From Adiantum capillus-veneris (Eukaryota; Streptophyta; Polypodiopsida; Polypodiales; Pteridaceae), in the NCBI GenBank assembly GCA_014529385.2, contig CM043963.1, forward strand, positions 2,112,001 through 2,176,000: 64,000 nucleotides of DNA, written 5' to 3'. This document shows, one piece after another, positions 41,896-53,640 of this stretch (positions within the stretch are counted from its first letter, which is position 1; every line of letters starts with the position of its first letter). The notes under the pieces were generated by a model. The model was not told the DNA's origin, ran no database searches, and saw nothing but the letters and a program-made list of their open reading frames with translations. Made by a program: the position numbers and the translations under genes.

Positions 41896-43788
41896 AAGTT
41901 GTGGTACAACAGATACACTGTAAGACTTCTAGCTGCACTTTTATAATCCAGTTGCATACGCCCGCTTGGTATGCCTTTCGAACTGCAATCCTTGCCTCAA
42001 AATTCTTCCCCAAAGCTACCCCACCATCCCGTTTCCTTGTGCTTTGACTACTCCAATTGCTCTCAAGCAGAAGGACTCCCTTCTGCTCCAGCATGTTTCC
42101 CCCCCAAAGCTCTCCCCAAAGTGCTTAAAGATTCTACCCCTAAAAAAAAAGACCAACCGAACCTAAAAGAACTCAACCCTTGCTTAGTGCAAAATACCCC
42201 TTTTATAGAGGTCTAAGTCTCCGAAAAAGGAAAAAACATGGAGCTCACTTCCCCGTGCACTTCTATTTGAGCTCCTTTTGCAATTAGCTTTGCATTTCTT
42301 GCACTTGTCTCATAGTCCACTTCTGGTAACTCTTTGCATGGTTCCCACATGGCTTTGTCTGCGTGATTCGGTTGCCCACTTCCTCCTTGCACTCTCCTTT
42401 TTTCCGGCCTTGTTCCTTTGCTTTGCCCCCGTCTCTTGCTTGTCCAGTCCACTTTACTCTCTTTATCTTTCTCTTGCTCCATTGCTTGCTACGGTACCCC
42501 TCCCCTATCCGCCGTCATTAGCGACATCACTATTGGGGGGGGGGGTGTCTCTCCCTTCAAAAGAGTTTGTTTGATTGAGCGCGCGGGACCGACCCCCAGT
42601 GGGAAGCCATGTCAGCAAATCTCAGAACGCCGCCGGTGGGCTCTAATTTTTTCCGCGATGCCACTGGGTGGCCAAAACCACCACATGCACCACCAAGCAC
42701 GCTCGCACAGAGCCAGAGGGGAGATGACACGCAACGCCACACACGGCACCGACGAGTGACCGCCATAGACTTGCTTAAGGGAGACCTCCCTCACACCGTC
42801 ACATGCCTAATGGGGCTCATGATCCGGGTCATATACCTCGGCAGCAGCAGCTGGTCCGAAGACCCCACATGTGGGTTTTGTTTGCGCCACATGGTAGCCT
42901 GAAGCCCCTTGAGCCTCCAAGGCATTTGAAAATTTTGAAAAACACCTCCATAAAAATCCCAACTTCTAGCCTCTTTGAACCCTGTAGCACTTCCCTGCTC
43001 ACATGCTTAATGAGCAGTCTGTTGAGCTCAGTGGGAAGAACTCCTTTCCGGCTCCAAACCACATGGACCTCGTCACACCTTGGCCTTAATGTGCCTTTGA
43101 ACAATGCATGCAAAAATAATAAAAAATTCATGTGATGCCCCGCTTTTATTGTCAACTGCCAACTTTGACTTCCAATAACTCCCCATTCCGAGCTCAGATT
43201 GGATTTTTGTCAATTCCTTCTAGCTACACATGAGGCCTACTATCATGGAGAACCTTAGCGAGGCCAAAAAGATTCCAGATGGCACGTCCTCCAATACAGG
43301 CAGGTGGGCACAAACCCGACCCCCGGCAAAACTTTGACTACTAATAGCTTAACATCCGGGACTAAGATTGCCGATTTGAAAAGACCAATAGGATCCAAAA
43401 ATCAAGCACTACGCATTTATCACTTCAAATCACTTTTGACCATCTATCACTATTTGCACTATCCATCTCAGATCTGCAACCACTTCCAGCTTTAAACTGC
43501 AATAACTTCCTCATTAGGGCTCCGTTTGATGAGCCGTCTGGACCAGATTACTCAGCAATTCAAGCTCTACATGTTTAAGTAGAAAACCAACCTTCCATTC
43601 AATCTTCACCTATCAGCCCAATTGGCTCACTTTGAGGCACTTTTGATCTACAAAACCCACATAATGCATGCATTCCAATCATCTCCTGATATCATGGCAG
43701 AATCTGGCCCAAAACAGTAGTTTGGCAAAACCTTGAAAATGGAGGCAGATCCTCGTCTTTCACCCTGTGCCCGCAAAGCGGTACGACA
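41896..43788 (-). repeat. R6 second LTR, remainder
   Basis: Collinear with 34812-36697, ends GTACGACA. It continues the short piece at 36759-36796. It has no conserved reading frame. Confidence 0.8.
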
Positions 43789-44620
43789 GTGTGTGTTTTT
43801 TACCTGATATGGTTACTCCATTTTTCACATGTTGCAGAGGTGTTATACTAATTGCTCAGAAAGGGACAAAATTTGTTTGGAAAGAAGAACACCCAAAGGC
43901 TATTTGGCTCCTACATTAAGGAAAGCCTACTACAAAAGTGAAAAGCTAATCATTGTGATGGCTGACACGAATACCACAGGTATTGGGTGGGCTATTGAAC
44001 AAGATGACGAGGAGGGGAAAAACATATGCTATCAGGTTTGGTTCCAAAGTATTAAGTGCTTGACATAGAGCATATCCGCAAGTAAAAAGGAAACTTTGGG
44101 TGTAGCAACTGCCCTAAGGTTGTGCGACAAGGAGTACTTTATTGATACTTCTATAATAGTGGAGAGAGATTTCTTGCCATTACTTGGAATGATCACAAGT
44201 TTTTCTACACCAGATATAGTTATGCTATGTTGGACTGCATATATAAATTCATTAAATCCTGAGTTTCATCACAATGCAGGTAAGGATAATCCGGTAGCTG
44301 ACATGTTGTCCAGGGCTAGATTTGAGGATGAAGAGACTATGATTTCAAAAAATGAAGACATGGGCTTGAGGTTCTTTACCTCTTCAAAGCTGCATGTAGA
44401 ATGTAAAAGAATGGTTTTTGCATTACAATCTTTTGCGGAAGATAAATATGAAGGTGAATGGTTGCTGATTGGAAAATATTTGAGTACATTGGAGAAGCAA
44501 GAGGATTGGATCGAGCAAGAGTTTAAGTGAATCCGTAAGAAGGCTTATGGATATTTCTTACAGGATGGGCTTTTATGGAAACATCCAAAGAAGCGAAAAC
44601 GAAACCCTCAATGAGTGGTG
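43789..44620 (+). pseudogene. R3 RNase H
   Basis: Resumes R3 with Lys-Gly-Thr-Lys-Phe-Val-Trp-Lys-Glu in one frame. Then come Thr-Gly-Ile-Gly-Trp-Ala, where the normally acidic first catalytic residue lies in Met-Ala-Asp-Thr-Asn, Lys-Lys-Glu-Thr-Leu-Gly, and Gly-Lys-Asp-Asn-Pro-Val-Ala-Asp-Met-Leu-Ser-Arg (about 44280). Stops occur at 44066-44068 and 44528-44530. Confidence 0.82.
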
Positions 44621-45548
44621 TGTGATAAGGTAACACAACTCCAAGTACTTAAATAATTCCACGAGTCATTATGGGCAGGTCACAGGGGAGTTTGGGCCAC
44701 TTTTGTAAAAATCAAAGATCGATATTGGTAGAAGGGAATGTATAAAGATGTGGTACACTTTTTTGAAACTTATAGTGTATGTCAAATGTACTCAATGTAA
44801 AGAACCGTGATAGGTTACATCCAACGTATCCAATGTGCAAACGTGTATGCATTTCAAACATGTAGTCAATTTGATTACAATGCCTACAAGATTATGGAAA
44901 ATGAGGTATATTGTGCTTGCCAGGGAAGATTTGACAAACCGGTTGAAGGGAGGGCTTTGCGAACCAACGCTACAAATGTGGTATGCAAGTTCTTACTTGA
45001 AGATGTAATATGCAGATATGGATGTGTTGGTAAAATTACTGTGGATAGAGGAGAACTTGATGTTGATCAGGCAAGAGAAGTTTTTGCTCGTCTAGGTATT
45101 AAGTTATCTCTCACTACGGCATATAACCCGAAAGGAAATGGTAAAAGTGAGAGGGCATATCCCCCCATTATCAAGGAATTGGCTAAATCATGCAAAGGGA
45201 ATATTGGTGATTGGCCTTGATTTCTACCATATGCTTTATGGGTTGATCGTACCACACACAGTACTGTTACAAGGTTCATGCCGTCAAAGTTTGTGTATGG
45301 TCAAAAACCTGTTATACCTCTTGAGGAGACAGTAGCTACATGGAGTATATTGCCTTGGGATACAAAGATGAGCAGAGAAGATCTACTTGCTTTGAGGATT
45401 CAACAATTGGAAAGGAGAAATGAGGATGTGGAGAGTGCAAGGGAAAAACTAAGAGATGATTGTTTAAGAACAAGGATACTTTTGACAAGCAACAACGGCT
45501 AAGACCGAGCGCTATTCAAGAAGGGGATTGGGTTCTTGTTTATGATAG
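44621..45548 (+). pseudogene. R3 integrase
   Basis: The zinc site (Phe-His-Glu-Ser-Leu-Trp-Ala-Gly-His-Arg-Gly and Cys-Gln-Met) lies at 44655-44800. The catalytic Asp appears in Val-Asp-Arg-Gly-Glu-Leu (45048-45060) and the Glu in Gly-Asn-Gly-Lys-Ser-Glu-Arg (45137). The first core Asp region is decayed. The C-terminal part has Tyr-Gly-Gln-Lys-Pro-Val-Ile-Pro and Gly-Asp-Trp-Val-Leu-Val-Tyr-Asp, where homology ends abruptly at 45548. Confidence 0.82.
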
Positions 45549-48500
45549 TGAAGCGGTCCGGGGCGGGCAACAAGAAGAGCAACCTCTAGACACCCTGCAA
45601 GGCTCCCGTGCTGCTCAATGGGGCTGGGGCACAACACAACACAAACCAAAACAACAAACCCCCAGCCAAATCCCAACTACACAAGGGGCACCACCTAGTT
45701 TAAGAGCGAACTAGGACGCAAAAGAGGAGAATCGTTAGAGCAACCCACAAACAAGCAAGGAATTTACACAAACCCTAACACCAATGGAATACTCTCACAC
45801 ACTAAAACACGAGAGAGAGAGAGAGAGAGAGAGAGATAGTGCTCGGGATGCTTTGAAGTGTATCGTTAATGATCAAGCAAACATAAATATATATATGTAA
45901 GAAAGAGAGAAAAAGGGGGAGAGGGTGCTTGCATTAATACCTTCTTACAAATCTGTCATGACAAATCAAAGTGAGATTAGTATTTGTTCAACATAGCTTG
46001 CGTAAATTTCACCACAACGCATCACAAGAAAAAACCACCCCAATCACTGTCTTAAGGCCAGGGGAGTCCTTTCCACCCTGTCACCCTCTTACAGTCTGTG
46101 GGATTTATGGCTAGATTGATGACAACACCAGAGACAAGCTATCAAGAACTTAACAAAAAACACCAAGACACTTACGCATCATTGTTTTCCATTACTTCAC
46201 GTTGGAAGGGAGACAAAGTATCCAAGCTTAGTCCAAATCCACCCTCCTTGATTCAGAAAATGTTGGGCTTACACTAGTAGGAGAAATGATAGATTTCCTA
46301 CTCTCAATTGAATGAACACTCTCTCTCTTACAAATGGCATAGAGTTCCCTTGCTAATCCCCTATTACAACACATGCACATGCATAAGACAATGAGCTTCC
46401 ACTCAAGAGCTCCTTCTAGAGAGGTTGAGCTTGGCTTCTCAAGCTATAGCATAGTGCTCTTGCTTATGGCTCCCCCTTTTGTGCTAGCTACACCCTCCTT
46501 TTATAACAATTTTGAAGGCTAGGGTTACTCCTCTAACCATGGTTGGGTTAGATTTTCAGCAATTTATCTAATTTCTTTTGCTTGGAATTATCAAGAAGTT
46601 GGTGGGGAAAGAGAGAGGAGAGAAATGGAGGTGATAGGACTTTTCATAGTGGGTTAGTGTTAGTAGAGTTAGTATTAATTTACAAATGGAATTGGATATT
46701 TACAATGGGAGTATCCATGTAGGATACAAATAAGGAAGAAAAACTCTTAAGAGGTAAGAAAAGGTGGATTTCTTACAAGGTTGATGCTCCAAGTGTCTTG
46801 AGTAGGGCCAATTTTGACGCTTGTTGACGGTCCACTAGCTTTGACGGTACATTTTTTCTCCACTCTTGACCTTCCTTGAGAGACAAGGTAATTGAAGCTG
46901 AGTAATCAACCACCATGATGCTGTCTTTTAAGAGAAGAGGCTGAATTTTGTGGTTTTTTTGATAGATATGGGTAAATTGGAGGAGGAAAAATGAGACTAG
47001 GTGGTCAATTTTGGAATGGAATTGTGTGTGGGAGGTATGAGTTCACCATGGTTTCTCTTATTCTTCAAGGTTGAGGAGAAGGTGAGTAGGGTGCAGAGAG
47101 GAGTGGTGAGAGAGGTGGGGATGATGAGTGGAGAAGTGTGTGTGAAAGAGGAAAATGATAAAGTGGAAGAGAGAGTGTGGCTGCATAGCATGGGAAAACT
47201 GGGGTCCACTAATAAAATCATAGCTCACAGCTCGTAGCTCAAAAAAATAAAAATAAAAAAATTTGAGGCAAAAGTTCAGCCCACGAGCTACAACTTTTGT
47301 TTGTATCACCTTTTCAAATTCGGAGAGCAAGTGAACTTTAAAAATTCAGCAAAACTGATCGTTTTTTTCCAGTGCACAAGGTCCTTGTGGGGTCCTTCTT
47401 TGGATGATTCTTTTGAATACCTCCAAGAGTGAGCCCTCCATAGTGCATGTATGCATGCCACCTACCCTTGACCTTATTTGGTAGGTCTATAATTGAAGAT
47501 ATTGTTGAGATTATGATATAAGTGAATAGTACAACTAAGAAAATCAAATATTGAGGGGTCTAAAAAATATGTACATGTCAAATATAAATAATATAAGTGG
47601 AAAAAAATATAAAGGAGTCAAAAGAAATCTCTCTCATTATGAGGCTACCATAAAAAGATAAATATTTTTGGTGTTCTAATTTTTTAGAAAAAAAAACAAA
47701 ATAGATGTAGGAAGGGAAAAATCACAATATTGAAAAAATATACACATAAATAAAACTAGTTTTTTGGATTTTTGTTGGGGTGGAGTTACACCAAATATAA
47801 GAGAAGCTTACATGAAAATATTTTTATATGGAATAAAGAGTATAAAAAATGGTAAGAAAAATTTGTGGTAATGGTGAGGCAATGTACAGAGCATAAATAG
47901 CACACACCTAGGTAGAAATATTTAAATAAATACCAAAATAATTATGAAAAAATCTTTTATTTAGGCCCTATATACAAAGAAATATTTACATACGCATGGG
48001 CCATAATATACTTATATTTTTTAGTTTTTTTATTTTTTTGGCTCAACTAGCCCAATGACTAGCTAATTGAGGGTTTTTTAAGAAGATATGGGAAAAGTCC
48101 CGTGACTCACGCACGCCTATATACAGTGAAATGGTAGGGATAGCCACAGTGTTTGGGTGATTTTGGTAGGGTGAGGTAACTCACTGTGGCAATTACAAAG
48201 AGCCGAAAAAACGGCTATCAATAGCAGTTTAGATAATCAGTACATAGCTATGCACAAAATGGTTTGGCCCTTATTGCAGTTTAGGAAAATCATGTTTGGT
48301 CCTTATGTGGTCAAACATGCTTTTCCTAATGCTACTTACAAGCTGTGTGAAATGGAGTCCAGATATATTGCAGTCTAGATGGCTCGTTAAACGGAGTTGT
48401 AGACTGCAACATATTTGAGTTTTAAGTTTGAAGTGATTGCCGATCCGAGACAATAGTCCAAGTGATGCTAGGTAGTCCAAGACAGTTAGGATCTATGGGT

Positions 48501-48743
48501 GTTTAGTGCTTGATTTATGGAGCGTGCTGGTCTTTTCAAATCATCGATTGGAGTCCTAGATGCTAAGATACGATCGGTCAAAGTTTTTTGGAGGCCAGGT
48601 TTGTGGCGGATTGGCCACCTTGGTAAATGTGCCATCTGATCATTTTGGAGATTTTCCAAGGATTCTATGTATTCTATGCACTGTATGGAGCGGACAAGAA
48701 GTGAGAGCGTCTCAAACGGAGTCCGGACCGAGAAGATGCACAC
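45549..48743. other. Unclassified non-coding repeat region
   Basis: Interrupts R3 after its integrase tail. It starts TGAAGCGGTCC after GATAG, but no matching right end was found. It holds a GA microsatellite (45807-45836) and a minus-strand TATAAAAGG (46497-46505), hinting at an LTR on the minus strand. From about 47240 it becomes A/T-rich without reading frames. From about 48260 it contains motifs (AACGGAGT, GTGATTGCCGATC, GGTCTTTTCAAATC) resembling the sense strand of the R6 LTR, so at least the right end is decayed LTR sequence. No gene seen. Confidence 0.5.
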
Positions 48744-50220
48744 TGTTGAAGTTGGTGACGATTGCCGATTGGGTGAGGCCAAATGATTTTAGTAGTTTGG
48801 TCGTATTGGCTGGTGGGCTAGACAGTTTAAAAAGCAACAAGGGCTTAACAAGTTGAAGTCAAGAATGGGAGATCTCATTGGTTTTTTGCGGCTCAATTGT
48901 CCGACCTCTGGGCATCAAATTGCAGGGTGAAACTTTTACAAGTTTTTTTGAAGTACTTTATGAGCTTGAGGGCCTTGGGGGGAGGGGGGGAGGGATTCAA
49001 CAGGGGCCACCACATGTCAATGAATAGTCACGCATGCCAGTTCAAAAGAGTCCTCCATGGGGTTTATACCCCGTGTGGTGTGTAACAATTGGCATCACGA
49101 AGAGCCATCAGATCTCCTATCTGGCGTGGCTATGGCTGCAGCACTACGGCACTGCCATTGGCGGCTTGCATGGAATAGTTGGTGGCCTTTTTGACAACAG
49201 GGGCGACATTGGCCAGCCGGCGGTCATCGACAATTAGCGACAGCACTGTGGTCAGCTGATGATGTGGCAAGCCAAGTGGCAGTATTGTTCCTGCGTCCCT
49301 AAGGGCAAACCTATTTCGAGAAGAGGCTTGGGAGCACCGACGGCACCTTCGATGCCCCGATTATGAGGGTTATTTTGTGTAGTGGATAACTTCGGTCATA
49401 AGGAAGTGAAGCCACATATAGAGGAGCCCTCAGATGCGAGAAGCCAAAGCTAGTTGTGGGGGCTAAAAATAGGAGGTCTCACGCACCCTAAGGGGCAGTT
49501 TTTGGATAGTGTTCAAGAGAACAAATTTGGAGAGCTCTTTGAGAGTTGTTGAAGAAGAAAAAGCAGGTTGTGTTTTGGGAGAGCGGGTGTTGTCAAAGAA
49601 GAGGAAGAAGCGGGTTGTGTTCTTGTGGACGGGAGGAGTCGAAGAAGAATAAGCAAGTGTTGTTTTGGAGAACGGGGCAAGCGTGAAGAAGGGGAGAAGG
49701 GAAGGTCTCTTTGGAATCACGTAAAAGAATTCTCCCACTCTCTCGGAGGGAGAAGTAATGAAAGAAGGAGTTTTTGATTAGCAAACTTCTCATTCAAGAA
49801 GCGTCTAGCATGGAATTCAAGAGCAAAGGAGTAGTAGAGGGTGGGTGTTCTTCTTGGCAATTATGAGTTGCTTCCAATAGTTCTGGGTTTTCTAAATAGG
49901 GGATTTCAAATCAGCAGGCATACCGACATTGATGTATGCATCCGATTTGTATCAAGGGTTCCAGATATCTATATAATGGAAACATAAGCGTTAATATATG
50001 TTTAAGTTGGACTTTAGTCATTAACTCTGTTCCAATTTGTGATATTCTCTTGCAATTCTCTTTAAGCATCTCTATATCGCCTTATTAACACTAAATTGGC
50101 CTTAACCACTTGGCCTTAACCACACTGGTTTTGTTAGGTTTGCATCTCGATTGCTTCTCCGCCTACAGCCAGAAGCCCGGCGCTTTCCCGGTCTACCCTA
50201 GAGAGATGTGCACTTTGACA
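48744..50220 (+). repeat. Second copy of the R3-type LTR
   Basis: Aligns with 14494-15883 from TGTTGAAGTTGG to TTTGACA. It is either the 3' LTR of R3 or the 5' LTR of R8, which follows in the same orientation. No polypurine tract precedes it and no primer site follows (ACGTG comes directly, as if about 15 bases were deleted). Its 5-bp flanks (CACAC, ACGTG) do not match each other. A TATA-like CATATAGAGG is near 49411. Confidence 0.7.
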
Positions 50221-50849
50221 ACGTGAGGATGATGCAAACAACGAGTGCTCAAACAACCTAAGTGACCAAGAGAAAACAGGAGTAGATGTCCAGTTTTATG
50301 AGTTTTCAAACCAAATACCTAGACTTCAAGAGCACTACAAGAAAAAAAAAGCTAGAGGTAGAGCAAGAGAAACCACCATGCATAGGACAAGGGAAAAAAC
50401 ACAGTGTCTGAGGCTCGTAAAAGCTGACAATTGTATCAAAAACAAAATATTAGGGAGATATATTTGGGAGATACTCTCAAGCCCAATATAAAAAAACCAA
50501 AGAAAGAATGAAAAAACAAGCTCAAAATTTTGAAACAAAACCCAAGAAAACAAAGGCACCTGGGCACGATTAAATAGGAGAGCCTAAGTGGACAAAGGTA
50601 GAGAGAAAAGAGAAGTACAGAGATCTTAAGAACGCTCTTAGGGAAGTATGGACAACAGAAGTAGAGAGTGGCAAGGAAAGAAACAAGAAGAATAAGGCCA
50701 AAATAAGTGTGCCATCCCTCTACAAAAAGCTCACCATACAAGACAGGAAGGTAGTGAAGATGCAACCTCTCCAGGAGCGAAGAGACAAAGAGTCTTACGA
50801 TGGACCCGAGGATGCAAAAAAAGGTAGACTTGGCAGAACTAGGAGAAGA
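50221..50849 (+). pseudogene. R8 remnant upstream of RT
   Basis: A-rich, Lys/Glu-coding sequence with frequent stops. The last part, from about 50700, leads in phase into the RT region. It probably represents the decayed end of gag or protease. No motif can be named. Confidence 0.4.
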
Positions 50850-51776
50850 GTCATGACTAGCCTACATCGCAACGGATCTAAGTCCAATACAAGAAGAAAA
50901 GCTCATAAGTCTTCTCAAGGAGTACAAGGACGTGTTCGCTTGGTCATACAAGGACCTGAAAGGAGTAGATCCTACGATATGTCAGCACACAATTCCCTTA
51001 AAGCCTAATGCCAAGCCTAGCCAGTGGAGACCATACACATACAATGATACATTTGCTAAGTGCATCAAAGAGGAGATTGATGAATTAAAAGATGCTGAGT
51101 TCATTTATGAGATAGAACACACCGACTAGGTATCTCCCACTGTGGTGGTACCTAGAAAGAATGGTAAATTACAAGTGTGTGTCAATCTAATGAAGTGTAA
51201 TGTAGCCACAATAATAAATAACTATCCCTTGCCTCTTGCAGACCATGTCCTAGAACGTAGTAGGGAAACGGACATACTCCTTCTTAGATGGGTTCTCAGG
51301 TTACAACCCGGTAACTTGAGATTGCCCTTGAGGATCAATACAAGACAGCATTTGCCATGGAATGGGGTATATACACATATAGGGTAATGCCTTTTGTCTT
51401 GACCAGTGCCCGAGCAACATTCTAGTGATTGATGGTACATGCCTTTAGGGAGTAGTTGAGAATTTTCTTGGAATTTTACATGGATGACTTATGCCTATAC
51501 TGTCTCTTGAGAGAGGAGCACACCGAGCACCTCAAAATTATGTTCAAGAAGTGCAAAACTTACCAAATATGTCTTAATATGGAAACATGCATATTCATGG
51601 TTAAACATGGAAAAATCTTGGGGCATATTGTCTCAAAAATGGGATAACAATTGATATGGATCAAATCAAGGTCATTGTAGAAATGCCTAGACCACAAAAC
51701 GCAAAATAGGTACAATGCTTCATGGGACACTGTGGGTATTAGAGGAGGTTTATACATATGTATCCAGTCATTTCCC
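50850..51776 (+). pseudogene. R8 reverse transcriptase (Ty3/gypsy)
   Basis: Leu-Lys-Glu-Tyr-Lys-Asp-Val-Phe-Ala-Trp-Ser-Tyr (about 50910-50945) is the pre-RT block of Tat/Athila-like pol. Then come Val-Val-Val-Pro-Arg-Lys-Asn-Gly-Lys (51142-51170), Asn-Tyr-Pro-Leu-Pro (near 51220) and the catalytic Tyr-Met-Asp-Asp (51477-51488) in frame 51456-51647. Stops at 51127-51129, 51385-51387 and 51645-51647 break it. Near 51720 Gly-His-Cys-Gly-Tyr begins the connection, which R9 interrupts. Confidence 0.85.
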
Positions 51777-52001
51777 TATTAGGTAAAGGCAGTGTGCCTC
51801 ACCGTGCTTTGCCCGTGTCCGCCGGCCAATGTATGGCCGCCCACATTTATCTCCTTTTTTTATGCATACAAAGAATAAGGAGCTCTCACTCATTCTCACA
51901 TTGTGCTTATACAGTGAGATTTGGGAGCTCCACCCACATCCTATGTACTCTCTCTTTCCCATTCTCACTCTCTGCGCACGCACCACATTTGCACACTCAC
52001 A
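51777..52001 (+). repeat. 5' LTR of R9
   Basis: 225 bp. The first bases are changed (TATTAGGTAAAGG against TGTTTGATACAGG in the 3' LTR). The primer site is at 52003-52014. The 3' LTR is longer because of CT and C runs. Confidence 0.85.
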
Positions 52002-52014
52002 TTGGTATTAGAGG

Positions 52015-53640
52015 TTTGGCGACGCGCGTGCAACAACTTCTCGGCAAGAAAGAAGTGACAGAGCTCGGCTATGGCGGCTTGAGCTCGACGGCGATGGATA
52101 CGGATCGATGGTGTCAGATCTCAGCTTAGGCATGTATATTCAGCTTGTGTAGAGCTTGTGTAGCAAGCCATTGCTGAATTTTGCAAAAAAAGAGTATGAA
52201 CAAGAAGTGATGCAGCTTGTTTTTGTTGTTTTTGGCTCCCGAAACATTGCTTTTTGCATATCTCCGTCACATGGAGTTTGATGGATATGATCCAGGAGTA
52301 TAGGTTGGGGTTTTGGCACATTCCAAACATGCTGGTAATGTCTATTTTCTGAAATTCTACTCTAAATTATAGCAGGTGAAACAGCAGCAAGTTTATGCTG
52401 CGTTTTTGGTTGAAACGGAGGTTTTTGGCATATCTCTCACCTGGGCTCGGATAAATGTGATCCAGGAGTATACCATGAGGTTTTGGCATGTTTTGGATGC
52501 ACTGGTTATATTAGAATTTTTAAATTTTGAGTGTTGAATTTTTTGCAGCAACCTGGCAACAATCTCGACATATGAGGTTTTGTAGTTTGATTCCTACATT
52601 GTAGAGAGTGATGCAGTCTACATCTTTGGCTATGTATGACACACTGTGGTGCTATTTGAGAGAGAATTCACCTTGTTTTTGTGTATGCAAGTGATACTTT
52701 GGGATATTAATTTTGGATCGTTACACATCCGGATGAGGTTTCATAAGCATTGTTTGACTGTGTGGGGCATTTCAGAGAGCCTTTTTAGCACAGTTTTGGG
52801 CAGTTTCATGCTATGTATGCATTATACGGATAGTTTGAGGTATACATAGCTCACATGTAGAAGGTTTATAGGTTTATAGGTTTATAGTGTTTTTTGGGCA
52901 GGTACACATCCATAGAGCTACTCGGTCAGGAGTGAGCCAGTTTGCCAAGCCGCTTTTGGCATTGCATGTAGACCATTTGTGGATGGATTTTGCTACTGAG
53001 ATAATGTCTATTGTCATGCATATTTGGTGAGATTTTTTGAGTTTTTGCTCAGTTTCTAGGGGAAACTCTGGCGGATTTTTTCCAAATTCTCACTATGGTT
53101 TATTCCTATTTGTAGTTTGCTCTCTGATGGTATATTGATCGATATATTTCCAATTTGCAGTGATTGAGTGTTTACTCTCACTTTTGACAGATTTTGTCAA
53201 TTCGGACACGGTTGGTGTTCTTGTACCCACTCTTGCAGGAGCGAGGATTTGCGTATGTTTGTGTGGCTACAATACAGGCAAGCCGCAGGTTTCACAGGTT
53301 TTTGCAGATTACTGCACGCAGTTTCTCTTGTGGGACACATTTTGAGCTACTTTGCTCTCTACTTGTGTATATGGCTATGTGCTTTATGCTCGGTTGAGCA
53401 GTTTGTCCCAGTTTATGCGTGCAGAGTTTGTAGATTGTGGAGTTGTTTTATGCATATGTGAGCATCACTTTTGATTCGATTGATCATGCTTTTGAGCAAA
53501 TTGTAGTGGTCGAGTTACCTCCCACTTTGTTGCCAGTTTGGCATGGTTTATGGTTGAGATTGTACTTGAGGTTTTGCTTAGTTTACAAGGGAGATTCTGT
53601 AAAAATTTTCCTAGAGTTCTCACCATACTTTGGTTATTAG
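52015..53640 (+). other. R9 leader / decayed gag, no clear frame
   Basis: T- and G-rich sequence. A short tandem repeat AGGTTTATAG (three units) lies at about 52861-52888. Two diverged direct copies of a block with AGTTT...GGG...TTCTCAC lie near 53030-53105 and 53565-53635. The short open frames (for example 53160-53640) overlap in several phases and show no gag core, so I do not call them genes. Confidence 0.5.

Larger units (their letters stand above)
34592..43788 (-). mobile_element. R6, LTR element reduced to its LTRs and split by R7
   Basis: Two direct copies of a roughly 2 kb sequence: 34592-36697 (complete, TG...CA) and 36759-43788 (lacking about 190 bp at its left end and split by R7). 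Only about 60 bp separates them. The minus-strand TATAAAAG boxes (35113-35120; 42201-42207) and a minus-strand polypurine tract (36698-36708) give the orientation. The interior, and with it the primer site and all coding, is deleted. The 5-bp flanks in R3 (TGCAT and GTGTG) do not match, so the ends may have been altered. Confidence 0.75.
14494..45548 (+). mobile_element. R3, old Ty3/gypsy element hosting R4, R5 and R6
   Basis: Starts with an LTR (14494-15883) and a primer-binding site. Then on the plus strand come gag (about 16100-16870), protease (17729-18307), a linker (to 27836), RT (27907-28461 and 34273-34591), and RNase H plus integrase (43789-45548). Sequence on either side of R4, R5 and R6 joins collinearly, so this is one element in four pieces. 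No 5-bp duplication can be matched at its ends. The 3' LTR may be 48744-50220. The many stops and frameshifts mark it as one of the oldest layers. Its pol is unlike R1, R8 and R10; I do not assign a named lineage. Confidence 0.85.

Noticed and set aside
34592-43788. R6 as a tandem duplication of a host sequence
   Set aside because: TG...CA ends, a TATA box, and a polypurine tract against one copy on the minus strand fit an LTR pair better.
45549-47240. Solo LTR with TG start at 45549
   Set aside because: No CA end followed by GATAG could be found, so the boundaries are not supported.
14494-50220. Whole block as one element with a proven 3' LTR at 48744-50220
   Set aside because: Flanks CAAAG and ACGTG do not match, no polypurine tract precedes 48744, and R2 does not resume after 50220. 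I kept the right end open.
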